From contig OMRS01000243.1 of the NCBI GenBank assembly GCA_900313545.1, positions 1 through 6,259 on the forward strand: a stretch of 6,259 nucleotides of DNA, in the 5' to 3' direction. This DNA comes from an uncultured Eubacteriales bacterium. GTDB lineage: Bacteria > Bacillota_A > Clostridia > Christensenellales > Aristaeellaceae. A program made the position numbers and the translations under genes. The notes under the pieces are model-generated. The model made no database searches and was not told where the DNA came from. It saw nothing but the letters and a program-made list of their open reading frames with translations. Each line of letters starts with the position of its first letter. Positions within the stretch are counted from its first letter, which is position 1. Positions 1 through 6,254 of the stretch are shown here, piece after piece.

Positions 1-63
1 GATTCTGACCTTGCGGATCAGGGGCGTCGGACTGATTCCGTTTCCGGGTCATTTCCGAACGCT

Positions 64-145
64 GCGCCCGTTTTCAGTTTCCGGAAAGCGGTAGTCGGCC
101 TTTTTCTTAGGAGGCGGCCGCTCTATTTTACTGAGCTACGGGTGC
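64..145 (-). pseudogene. tRNA-Arg(CCU)-like sequence, degenerate
   Basis: Read on the minus strand from 145, the 5' half looks like a bacterial tRNA-Arg(CCU). It has acceptor strand GCACCCG, then TA, a perfect D stem GCTC/GAGC, and the anticodon-loop string CTCCTAAG with CCT as anticodon. The 3' half does not fit. The D loop reads AGTAAAATA and so lacks the invariant GG that docks with the T loop. The 3' anticodon strand, expected to be about GCGGC to pair with GCCGC, reads GAAAA. No GTTCGAATC-type T loop is present. A CGGGCGC at 64-70 could close the acceptor stem with one mismatch, giving an 82-nt element. An alternative GGCC/GGCC stem could form around the anticodon region. Likely a tRNA pseudogene or recombination scar. 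A split or intron-bearing tRNA with its 3' part beyond the window is less likely. Confidence 0.55.
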
Positions 146-355
146 ATATCTTGATTTTCAAGGCTTCCGGCGTTTTGCGCTTAATGCTTTTGCAAACATT
201 TTTGAACCTGAATTCCGCTGAAATAGCGCTGCGTATGCTCAGGACACCTCTAAGACTTGAAGCTGAAGTGACGGATGTTTCTTCTGAATGTCAGGACCTG
301 CCGGAAACAGGGGAATTCTGCATAAAGGCAACTCATCAGGATCTGTCACATGCGT

Positions 356-384
356 ATCATACATAATCCGGGAGCTTTTTTCAA
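356..384 (-). promoter_or_regulatory. Putative sigma-A promoter toward the tRNA-like element
   Basis: On the minus strand TTGAAA (384-379) and TATGAT (361-356) are separated by exactly 17 bases. Each hexamer matches the housekeeping consensus at five of six positions. Transcription would start near 349 and run about 200 bases before the tRNA-like sequence at 145. The site lies downstream of the pfk terminator, so it would begin an independent unit. No protein-coding frame with a good ribosome binding site follows directly, which favours an RNA product or a relic. Confidence 0.5.
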
Positions 385-536
385 GTGCAACTGTGGAACC
401 ATCTTTCAAAGAGGAACGAAAATGTGTACTGTGTATCTCAGTTGGGAATCTGATGAAAATCGACGTTTACGGGTATAACGATGATAACTGGCAGGGCAAT
501 GCCGCATATGGCTAGGCCGGTTTTAAGGTTTGGAAT

Positions 537-574
537 ATAAAAAATAAAGGGAGAAGAACAGAGCGCTTCTCCCC
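537..574 (-). terminator. Intrinsic terminator of pfkA
   Basis: The minus-strand transcript forms a perfect 8-bp stem, GGGAGAAG (549-556) against CTTCTCCC (566-573), around a 9-base loop. It is followed at once by a U-rich tract read from 548 to 537 (TTTATTTTTT). It sits 25 bases past the pfk stop codon, as expected for a Rho-independent terminator. Confidence 0.9.
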
Positions 575-598
575 GAGGAAAAATAGCGTCAACGAAAA

Positions 599-1672
599 TC
601 ATACGCCAAAGGAGAGACCCATGGCACGGGCGTCATTGACAATCTGATTATCTTCCGGAACAAACTTGGTTTTTCCGGCGACCTCACTGAGAGGATTGTG
701 ACCGACGGTACTTCCGATCATCGCGACCGCCTGTCCGTAGTTGCCTTCATTGATCAGTTCAGCGGCATGGACACCGAAAATGGTGGAAAGCATCCGGTCG
801 TAGGCAGAGGGAGTACCGCCGCGCTGGACGTGTCCGGGAACCACGGCACGGGCTTCGACACCGACCATGCTTTCAAGCTCCTTGGCGATACGGGTGGCGA
901 TGTTGCTGAACCCGGTTTCAGCGCGATAAGCGGCCCGCTCCTTTTTCTTCATCTTGGCTTCCTCGATGCTCATGGCACCTTCAGCAACGGCGATGATGGA
1001 GAAATCCTTTCCCGCTTCGGCTCTGCGCAGGATGGCCTTGGAGACCACCTTGGGGTTGTACGGGAACTCAGGGAGGATGACAACGTCGGCGCCGCCAGCA
1101 ACACCGGCGTAGAGGGTCAGCCAGCCGGCCTTGTTGCCCATGAGCTCAATGACCATGCAGCGGCCATGGCTGGCGGCGGTGGTGTGAATGCGGTCGATGA
1201 CATCTGTGGCAATGTCGACGGCAGTGTGGAAACCGAAGGTGACATCGGTTCCCCAGATGTCATTGTCGATGGTCTTGGGAAGTCCGATGACGTTCATGCC
1301 CTCCTGAGAAAGAAGGTTCGCAGTCTTGTGGGTGCCATTTCCGCCCAGACAGATGAGACAGTCCAGACGCATTTTCTTGTAGTTGTCCTTCATGGCCTTG
1401 ACTTTGTCCACCTGGTCATCCTCCACCAGCCGCATGTTGCGGAAGGGCGTACGACGGGTACCCAGAATGGTTCCACCCAGTGTCAGGATGCCGGAAAAGT
1501 CGGATTGCTTCATCTCTTTGTAATCGCCGGAGATCAGGCCGGAATATCCATCCTGAATGCCGACGATTTCTGCATCAAACATGGAATAGCTGGCGCGGGC
1601 AACACCGCGGATACAGGCGTTCAGCCCGGGGCAGTCGCCGCCGCTGGTGAGAATACCTATACGTCTTTTCAT
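599..1672 (-). CDS. pfkA: 6-phosphofructokinase
   Basis: A complete 357-residue phosphofructokinase. It phosphorylates fructose 6-phosphate to fructose 1,6-bisphosphate in cytosolic glycolysis. Visible motifs are GGDCPGLN (11-18), GGTILGTRRTPF (66-77), GGNGT (110-114), PKTIDND (132-138) with the catalytic base D136, SHGR (168-171), MG (178-179), AEGA (230-233) and HVQRGG (281-286). Length is slightly above the 320-residue short bacterial form. G113 corresponds to E. coli G104, the residue typical of ATP users. K133 replaces E. coli G124, a change shared with PPi-dependent enzymes and some ATP enzymes. N112 replaces the magnesium-associated D103. ATP is the more likely donor because G113 is kept, but this is inferred. 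The start is supported by AAGGAGG ending six bases before the ATG. The gene has its own promoter and terminator and is divergent from the uronate operon. Confidence 0.95.
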   Translation of the reverse strand: MKRRIGILTSGGDCPGLNACIRGVARASYSMFDAEIVGIQDGYSGLISGDYKEMKQSDFSGILTLGGTILGTRRTPFRNMRLVEDDQVDKVKAMKDNYKKMRLDCLICLGGNGTHKTANLLSQEGMNVIGLPKTIDNDIWGTDVTFGFHTAVDIATDVIDRIHTTAASHGRCMVIELMGNKAGWLTLYAGVAGGADVVILPEFPYNPKVVSKAILRRAEAGKDFSIIAVAEGAMSIEEAKMKKKERAAYRAETGFSNIATRIAKELESMVGVEARAVVPGHVQRGGTPSAYDRMLSTIFGVHAAELINEGNYGQAVAMIGSTVGHNPLSEVAGKTKFVPEDNQIVNDARAMGLSFGV

Positions 1673-1713
1673 GAGAAACCTCCTTATTCATTGTGGTTTC
1701 ATTTCTTGGAAAG

Positions 1714-1742
1714 ATTTTATCATGAGGCTAAGCAGGTGGCAA
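1714..1742 (-). promoter_or_regulatory. Putative sigma-A promoter of pfkA
   Basis: On the minus strand TTGCCA (1742-1737) and TAAAAT (1719-1714) are separated by 17 bases, and each matches consensus at five of six positions. A TG one base upstream of the -10 makes it an extended -10 type. Transcription would start near 1707, leaving a leader of about 35 bases with AAGGAGG at 1685-1679. Confidence 0.7.
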
Positions 1743-1839
1743 GCAAGTTTGCATGAATGAATGAGGAATTATTTAGCAAAAAGGGACAATTATCTGCATC
1801 CGGGACGGACGGAAAGAGAGGGTACGGGGGAGTTCTTTC

Positions 1840-1868
1840 TTGACTGAAACCATACGAGAGGATATAAT
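1840..1868 (+). promoter_or_regulatory. Sigma-A promoter of the uxaA-uxaC-kdgF-eda operon
   Basis: TTGACT (1840-1845), a 17-base spacer and a perfect TATAAT (1863-1868) give a near-consensus promoter on the plus strand. Transcription would start near 1875, about 41 bases before the uxaA start. Such a strong core promoter in a catabolic operon suggests control by a repressor. An imperfect palindrome TGTT-N7-AACA at 1877-1891, just past the expected start point, is a possible but weak operator. Confidence 0.85.
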
Positions 1869-1915
1869 TTTATTAGTGTTGGACTTGAACATTCTTTAGT
1901 TGGAGGACAAACGTC

Positions 1916-3385
1916 ATGAGCAAGTATATCCGCATTACTGAGCACGATAATGTGGCCGTGGCACTTGAGCCACTTCATGCCGGTGAGGAGATTCTTGGCA
2001 TCTCCCTGAAAGAGGATATTCCCGCCGGGCATAAGGTGGCCCTTGAAGCGATCCCGGAAGGCGGGAACATCATCAAGTATGCGTTCCCGATCGGACATGC
2101 CACCCGGGCCATTCAACCCGGGGAATGGGTACACACCCACAACGTGAAGACCAATCTGTCAGGCGTTCTTGAGTACACCTACAATCCTCATCCCTGTGCA
2201 CTTCCGAAGGACAGGACCGCGTCCTTCATGGGATATGTGCGGGAAAACGGCAAGGTTGGTATCCGTAATGAGGTCTGGATTGTCAATACCGTCGGCTGCG
2301 TCAACGGCACCTCCAAAACTCTGGAAAAACTTGCGCAGCAGGCCTATGGAGACCGCGTGGACGGCATCCACTGCTTTGTTCATCCCTACGGCTGTTCCCA
2401 GTTGGGGGACGACCACAAAAACACCCAGAAGCTTCTGGCATCCATGATCAATCACCCCAATGCGGGCGCGGTACTGGTGCTGAGCCTCGGATGTGAAAAC
2501 AACAACCTGAATGTCTTTAAAGACGTCATCGGACCGTACAATCCTGACAGGGTAAAGTTCCTTGTCACCCAGAAAGTGGAGGACGAGATCGAAGAGGGCA
2601 TGAAGCTCCTGGATGAGCTGACGGCATATGCGGCAAAGGCCAGGCGGACGGAAGTCCCCGCGAGTGAGCTGATTATCGGTCTCAAGTGCGGTGGAAGTGA
2701 CGGCCTGTCGGGCATTACGGCCAACCCGCTTCTGGGCAGCATTTCTGACCTGGTGGCGCGCCATGGAGGCACCTCTCTCCTGACGGAAGTGCCGGAGATG
2801 TTCGGCGCGGAGACCATCCTGATGAACCGCTGCCGTGATGAGGAGACATTCAACAAGGCGGTCAATCTGATCAACGGGTTCAAGGAGTATTTCATCCGTC
2901 ACGGCCAGGAAGTCTATGAGAATCCCTCCCCGGGCAACAAGGAGGGCGGCATCACCACCCTGGAGGACAAGTCTCTGGGATGCACCCAGAAGGGTGGAAC
3001 CGGAGAAGTTCAGGATGTGCTGCAGTACTGTGAACCGGTGGTCCGGAAGGGGCTCAACCTGGTGTACGGCCCCGGCAACGACCTTTGCGCCATTACGGCC
3101 CTGATGGCTGCAGGTGCGCAGATGATTCTCTTTACCACCGGCCGCGGGACTCCCGTGGGCGCGCCTGTTCCCACGGTGAAGGTGGCCACCAACACGGCGC
3201 TGGCGCAAAGAAAGAAAAACTGGATCGATTTCAATGCCGGCGTGCTGGTTCAGGGAAAGGGAATGGAAGAAACCACCGAGGAATTCTTCAAGCTACTGCT
3301 GGAAATTGCAGGCGGCAAGAAGACCCGCAGCGAAGAGCATGATTTCAGGGAAATCGCAATTTTCAAGGATGGCGTCACACTGTAA
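1916..3385 (+). CDS. uxaA: Altronate dehydratase
   Basis: Complete 489-residue UxaA-family enzyme (E. coli UxaA is about 495). It removes water from D-altronate to give 2-keto-3-deoxy-D-gluconate in galacturonate breakdown. Family members are iron- or manganese-dependent cytosolic enzymes. The N-terminal SAF-type domain (about 5-90) contains HTHN at 73-76. The catalytic part has NTVGCVNG (124-131), GCSQLGDDH (159-167), GCENN (192-196), CGGSDGLSGITANP (258-271), TEVPEMFGAE (290-299), ENPSPGNKEGG (335-345), SLGCTQKGG (353-361) and TTGRGTP (407-413). The C-terminal DFREIAIFKDGVTL is close to E. coli UxaA as I recall it. The related galactarate dehydratase GarD shares the fold, but motifs and the C-terminus favour UxaA. 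GGAGG lies nine bases before the ATG. It is the first gene after the operon promoter, and uxaC follows 23 bases later. Confidence 0.96.
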   Translation: MSKYIRITEHDNVAVALEPLHAGEEILGISLKEDIPAGHKVALEAIPEGGNIIKYAFPIGHATRAIQPGEWVHTHNVKTNLSGVLEYTYNPHPCALPKDRTASFMGYVRENGKVGIRNEVWIVNTVGCVNGTSKTLEKLAQQAYGDRVDGIHCFVHPYGCSQLGDDHKNTQKLLASMINHPNAGAVLVLSLGCENNNLNVFKDVIGPYNPDRVKFLVTQKVEDEIEEGMKLLDELTAYAAKARRTEVPASELIIGLKCGGSDGLSGITANPLLGSISDLVARHGGTSLLTEVPEMFGAETILMNRCRDEETFNKAVNLINGFKEYFIRHGQEVYENPSPGNKEGGITTLEDKSLGCTQKGGTGEVQDVLQYCEPVVRKGLNLVYGPGNDLCAITALMAAGAQMILFTTGRGTPVGAPVPTVKVATNTALAQRKKNWIDFNAGVLVQGKGMEETTEEFFKLLLEIAGGKKTRSEEHDFREIAIFKDGVTL

Positions 3386-3408
3386 GGAAATGAAGTAGGA
3401 GGATATAC

Positions 3409-4812
3409 ATGAAACCGTTTATGGATCAGGACTTCATGCTGAGCAATGAAGTCGCCAAGAAGCTTTATCATGACTATGCGGAATCCATGCCGATCTACGA
3501 TTATCACTGCCATATTTCTCCCAAACTGATCTATGAGAACCATCAGTTTGAAAACATCGGCGAGCTGATGCTGGGCGGAGATCACTACAAGTGGAGGGTC
3601 ATGCTCTCCAACGGCGTGGATGAGGAACTGATCCGCGGCAACGGGAGCTGGCTGGATAAATGGAAGGCCTTTGCGGGTTCCATGAAATACTGCATCGGAA
3701 ATCCCATGTACCACTGGACCCATCTGGAGCTTCGCAGGGTCTTTGGCATAAATGAGATTCTGAGCGAGGAAACGGCCGAGGATATCTGGAACCGCGCAAA
3801 TGCGATGCTGAAAACGGAAGAATTCCGCTGCCGCGGACTGATCCGGAAATTCAACGTCAAGGTGATCTGCACCACGGATGACCCGGTGGATGATCTTGAG
3901 TACCAGAAGCTGATGGCGAAGGAGGAGATGTCCTTCAAGGTCTATCCCGCATGGCGGCCGGATAAGGTCATCAATATCGACCGTGAGGGATTTGCCGACT
4001 ACATGAACAAGTTGTCCCAGGTGTCCGGCGTGGAGTGCGTGAACCTGGAGGCCATGATGAAGGCCCTGGAGATGCGGCTGGATTATTTCCATGAGAATGG
4101 ATCCAGACTGTCGGACCATGCGCTGGATACGGTTCCCTTCGGTGTTCCGAAAGCGGATGTTGCAGCGGAAGCCTTTGCAAAGGCCCTGCGCGGCGAGGAG
4201 CTGACTGCGGCACAGGTGGATACCTACAAGACCTATGTGCTGGTGGAGCTGGCCAGAATGTACAAGGCCCGCGGCTGGGTGCAGCAGTATCACATCGGGG
4301 CGATGAGGAACAACAATCCGACCATGTTCAAGAAGTATGGCCCGGATGTGGGATTTGATTCCATCGATGACACCTGCATCGCTGAGAATCTCTCCAAGCT
4401 GCTGGCGGCGGAGCAGGATACCAACAACCTGCCCAGGACGATCCTCTATTGCCTCAACCCCAAGGATAACTATGTGATCGGCACCATGCTGGGCAACTTC
4501 CAGGGTGAAGGGATCCCCGGAAAGATCCAGTTCGGCTCCGGCTGGTGGTTCTGTGATCAGAAGTACGGCATGCGGGACCAGATGGAAGCCCTCGCTGCGC
4601 TGGGCCTGCTGGGACGCTTTGTCGGCATGCTCACCGATTCCCGTTCCTTCATCTCTTACACGCGTCATGAATATTTCCGCAGGATTCTGTGCAACCTGAT
4701 CGGTGAATGGGTTGAAAACGGGGAATACCCGGAGGACTACAAGGTTCTGGGCGAGCTGGTTCAGGGAATCTGTTTCAACAACGCGGTCAGTTACTTTGAC
4801 ATGAAGGTGTAA
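3409..4812 (+). CDS. uxaC: Glucuronate/galacturonate isomerase
   Basis: Complete 467-residue uronate isomerase of the amidohydrolase superfamily; the family is usually 465-475 residues. It converts D-galacturonate to D-tagaturonate and D-glucuronate to D-fructuronate, the entry step of hexuronate catabolism in the cytosol. The N-terminal MKPFMDQDF leads to the metal-binding HxH in YDYHCH (H33, H35). Further family signatures are GDHYKWR (57-63), GNPMYHWTHLELRR (97-110), TTDDP (155-159), QYHIGAMRNNN (293-303, with H295), GSGWWF (376-381) and LTDSRSF (408-414, with D410 as the expected catalytic aspartate). AGGAGG ends six bases before the ATG. The product feeds tagaturonate toward altronate, the UxaA substrate, but the reductase (UxaB) joining the two steps is not in this window. 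The next gene starts ten bases after the stop. Confidence 0.97.
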   Translation: MKPFMDQDFMLSNEVAKKLYHDYAESMPIYDYHCHISPKLIYENHQFENIGELMLGGDHYKWRVMLSNGVDEELIRGNGSWLDKWKAFAGSMKYCIGNPMYHWTHLELRRVFGINEILSEETAEDIWNRANAMLKTEEFRCRGLIRKFNVKVICTTDDPVDDLEYQKLMAKEEMSFKVYPAWRPDKVINIDREGFADYMNKLSQVSGVECVNLEAMMKALEMRLDYFHENGSRLSDHALDTVPFGVPKADVAAEAFAKALRGEELTAAQVDTYKTYVLVELARMYKARGWVQQYHIGAMRNNNPTMFKKYGPDVGFDSIDDTCIAENLSKLLAAEQDTNNLPRTILYCLNPKDNYVIGTMLGNFQGEGIPGKIQFGSGWWFCDQKYGMRDQMEALAALGLLGRFVGMLTDSRSFISYTRHEYFRRILCNLIGEWVENGEYPEDYKVLGELVQGICFNNAVSYFDMKV

Positions 4813-4822
4813 GGAGGCAGCC

Positions 4823-5152
4823 ATGCAGAGATTTGTTCATCACGAGGACTTGGAATGGACGGAGCTCGGCGGCGGCCAGCGCAGAAAGATCTGCGCGTGG
4901 AATGACGAGCAGATGCTGGTGCGTGTCGGATTTGACGATGGCGCGGTAGGTGCGGATCATTCCCATCCCCATACCCAGATTTCCTATGTCCAGGATGGGG
5001 AATTCAGTTATCACATCGAAGATCAGGTGTTCAGAATGGTTGCGGGAGACTCCATCGTCGTGGACGGAGGAAAAGTCCACGGATGTACCTGTATCAAGGC
5101 TGGCACGTTGATCGATATATTTGCTCCGGCACGTGAAGACTTTTTGAAGTGA
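4823..5152 (+). CDS. kdgF: KdgF-like cupin, unsaturated uronate processing
   Basis: A 109-residue single-domain cupin resembling KdgF. Characterised KdgF proteins speed conversion of 4,5-unsaturated monouronates, released by pectate, alginate or other polyuronide lyases, into linear 5-keto-4-deoxyuronate. The core HSHPHTQISYV supplies H46, H48 and Q52, and H86 in KVHG completes a four-residue metal site; Gln in place of the usual cupin Glu is a KdgF feature. The tail DIFAPAREDFL places D98, F100 and R104 where the family has its catalytic Asp-Phe-Arg set. No signal peptide, so cytosolic. AAGGAGG overlaps the uxaC stop codon and lies five bases before the ATG, indicating tight coupling. The placement among uronate genes supports the call. 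A plain sugar-binding cupin is the alternative. Confidence 0.85.
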   Translation: MQRFVHHEDLEWTELGGGQRRKICAWNDEQMLVRVGFDDGAVGADHSHPHTQISYVQDGEFSYHIEDQVFRMVAGDSIVVDGGKVHGCTCIKAGTLIDIFAPAREDFLK

Positions 5153-5154
5153 CA

Positions 5155-5161
5155 AGGGAGG
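5155..5161 (+). promoter_or_regulatory. Ribosome binding site fixing the aldolase start
   Basis: AGGGAGG directly touches an ATG at 5162, leaving no spacer, so that codon is unlikely to start translation. The in-frame ATG at 5171 is nine bases downstream, a normal distance. The aldolase is therefore annotated from 5171, three codons shorter than the longest frame. Confidence 0.75.
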
Positions 5162-5170
5162 ATGAATCCA

Positions 5171-6127
5171 ATGGACGTAATGAAAGAGCTGTCTCTGATT
5201 GGTATTGTACCTGTAATTGCGATCAATGATGCTGCAGATGCTGTGCCCCTGGCCGGTGCGCTTTGCGAAGGCGGGCTGCCCTGCGCAGAAGTGACCTTCC
5301 GTACTGCTGCTGCTGCGGATGCCATTGCCAATATGACGAAGGCTTATCCGGATATGCTGGTTGGCGCAGGCACTGTTCTGACAGTGGAGCAGGTGGACCG
5401 CGCCGTGGCAGCGGGTGCCAAGTTTATCGTTTCTCCGGGCCTGAATCCCACCACCGTGAAACATTGCCAGGAAATCGGCATTCCCGTATGCCCGGGAACA
5501 GCGAATCCCAGCGATATTGAGACTGCTCTCTCTCTGGGACTCAAGCAGGTCAAGTTCTTCCCGGCAGAGGCGGCTGGCGGACTCAAGTATATCAAGTCGA
5601 TCGCTGCACCCTATGTTGACGTGACCTTCATGCCGACCGGCGGAGTGAATGAAAAGAACCTGCTGGATTACCTCGGATTCAAGAAGATCTTCTGCTGCGG
5701 CGGAAGCTGGATGGTTCCGGGAGATGCCATTGCCGCCAAGGATTGGGACCGCATCCGCGCGCTGTGCGCATCTGCGGTTCAGCTGATGCTGGGATTCGAG
5801 CTGGCTCATGTGGGCATCAACAGCGCCAATGAAGAGGAAGCCATGAAGACCGCCACCCAGATGGCCAAGCTGCTGGGATGGCCTGTCAAGCCGGGCAACT
5901 CTTCCATCTTTGCCGGAACCGGGGTTGAAGTCATGAAGACGCCGTTCCGCGGAACCAACGGACATCTTGCCATCCGGACCAACTTCATCAATCGGGCCAA
6001 GGCATTCCTGGAGCGCCAGGGCTTTGAGTTCGACGAGAGCAGTGCAAATGTGAAGGAAGGCCAGCTGAAGTCGGTCTATCTGAAGGATGAAATCGGTGGA
6101 TTCGCAGTCCATCTCCTGCAGAAGTAA
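5171..6127 (+). CDS. eda: KDPG/KHG aldolase fused to a C-terminal VOC domain
   Basis: A 318-residue two-domain protein; classical Eda aldolases have about 210. Residues 1-205 are a class I KDPG aldolase barrel that cleaves 2-keto-3-deoxy-6-phosphogluconate to pyruvate and glyceraldehyde 3-phosphate, and in many relatives also 4-hydroxy-2-oxoglutarate. Visible residues are E40 and R44 in EVTFRT, GAGTV (65-69, with T68), SPG (88-90), the Schiff-base lysine K128 in KQVKFFPA, and TGGV (156-159). Residues about 208-318 look like a paired beta-alpha-beta-beta-beta VOC (glyoxalase-fold) domain starting at ELAHVGI and ending FAVHLLQK. H213, E253, H265 and H314 fall where VOC metal ligands normally lie. 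What the VOC part does is unknown. Last gene of the operon, 18 bases after kdgF, followed by a strong terminator. Aldolase assignment is firm; the VOC assignment is good. Confidence 0.93.
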   Translation: MDVMKELSLIGIVPVIAINDAADAVPLAGALCEGGLPCAEVTFRTAAAADAIANMTKAYPDMLVGAGTVLTVEQVDRAVAAGAKFIVSPGLNPTTVKHCQEIGIPVCPGTANPSDIETALSLGLKQVKFFPAEAAGGLKYIKSIAAPYVDVTFMPTGGVNEKNLLDYLGFKKIFCCGGSWMVPGDAIAAKDWDRIRALCASAVQLMLGFELAHVGINSANEEEAMKTATQMAKLLGWPVKPGNSSIFAGTGVEVMKTPFRGTNGHLAIRTNFINRAKAFLERQGFEFDESSANVKEGQLKSVYLKDEIGGFAVHLLQK

Positions 6128-6152
6128 TCGGGGACCAAATCAAATAGAAACA

Positions 6153-6193
6153 GGGGGAAATGGTCATTTTGCCATTTCCCCCTTTGCGTTTGT
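6153..6193 (+). terminator. Intrinsic terminator of the uronate operon
   Basis: GGGGGAAATGG (6153-6163) pairs perfectly with CCATTTCCCCC (6172-6182), an 11-bp stem around an 8-base loop, followed by TTTGCGTTTGT. It begins 25 bases after the aldolase stop. The U tract is interrupted, but the stem is very stable. The opposite strand also reads moderately T-rich after the stem, so it might work in both directions. Confidence 0.88.
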
Positions 6194-6216
6194 GCAGGAA
6201 CAGGATGCCCGGTCAT

Positions 6217-6254
6217 TCACCCATACATAGATGATCTGGGTGATAACAGATCGT
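6217..6254. repeat. Overlapping small inverted repeats at the right edge
   Basis: TCACCC (6217-6222) pairs with GGGTGA (6238-6243). GATCTG (6233-6238) pairs with CAGATC (6247-6252), extendable by a G-U and an A-U pair and followed by GTTTTGC at the window end. The two stems share bases and exclude each other. This may be an operator or a second hairpin belonging to a unit beyond the window; too little sequence is visible to say. Confidence 0.3.

Larger units (their letters stand above)
1..536. other. Intergenic stretch without a convincing protein gene
   Basis: No open frame here has a recognisable protein, a good ribosome binding site and a sensible length together. The two plus-strand frames of about 75 codons (starting near 142 and 288) have no homology I recognise and lack a Shine-Dalgarno. 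What the stretch does hold is a minus-strand promoter-like pair at 356-384 and a tRNA-Arg(CCU)-like sequence at 64-145, each listed separately. The 8-mer GTTTCCGG occurs at 41-48 and 77-84, and its reverse complement near 300-307. By eye the base composition is more AT-rich than in the neighbouring genes. It could be a decayed region or a leader for an RNA gene. Confidence 0.6.

Noticed and set aside
1..113. Group I intron interrupting the tRNA-Arg(CCU) anticodon loop
   Set aside because: Such introns are known in tRNA-Arg(CCU) genes of some bacteria, but the bases after CCT contain no guide sequence able to pair with the 5' exon end, and I see no P/Q/R/S core elements. The D-loop GG is also lost, which points to decay. 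The window end prevents a full test.
422..478. Short plus-strand peptide MCTVYLSWESDENRRLRV after an AGAGGA-like site
   Set aside because: Only 18 codons, no plus-strand promoter seen, no recognised family and no downstream plus-strand gene for it to attenuate.
698..1756. Long plus-strand open frame of 352 codons opposite pfkA
   Set aside because: It mirrors the clearly real phosphofructokinase on the other strand, has no recognisable domain, and its composition is typical of an antisense shadow.
1846..1862. Catabolite responsive element (CcpA cre) in the operon promoter spacer
   Set aside because: TGAAACCATACGAG matches only the first half of the cre consensus; the second half does not fit.
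2159..3208. Minus-strand frame of 349 codons opposite uxaA
   Set aside because: Antisense shadow of altronate dehydratase, with no family motifs and no ribosome binding site.
3250..4824. Minus-strand frame of 524 codons opposite uxaC
   Set aside because: Antisense shadow rich in His, Leu and Gln that spans uxaC exactly opposite its conserved motifs.
4787..6112. Minus-strand frame of 441 codons opposite kdgF and the aldolase
   Set aside because: It covers two well-supported genes on the plus strand and shows no domain of its own.
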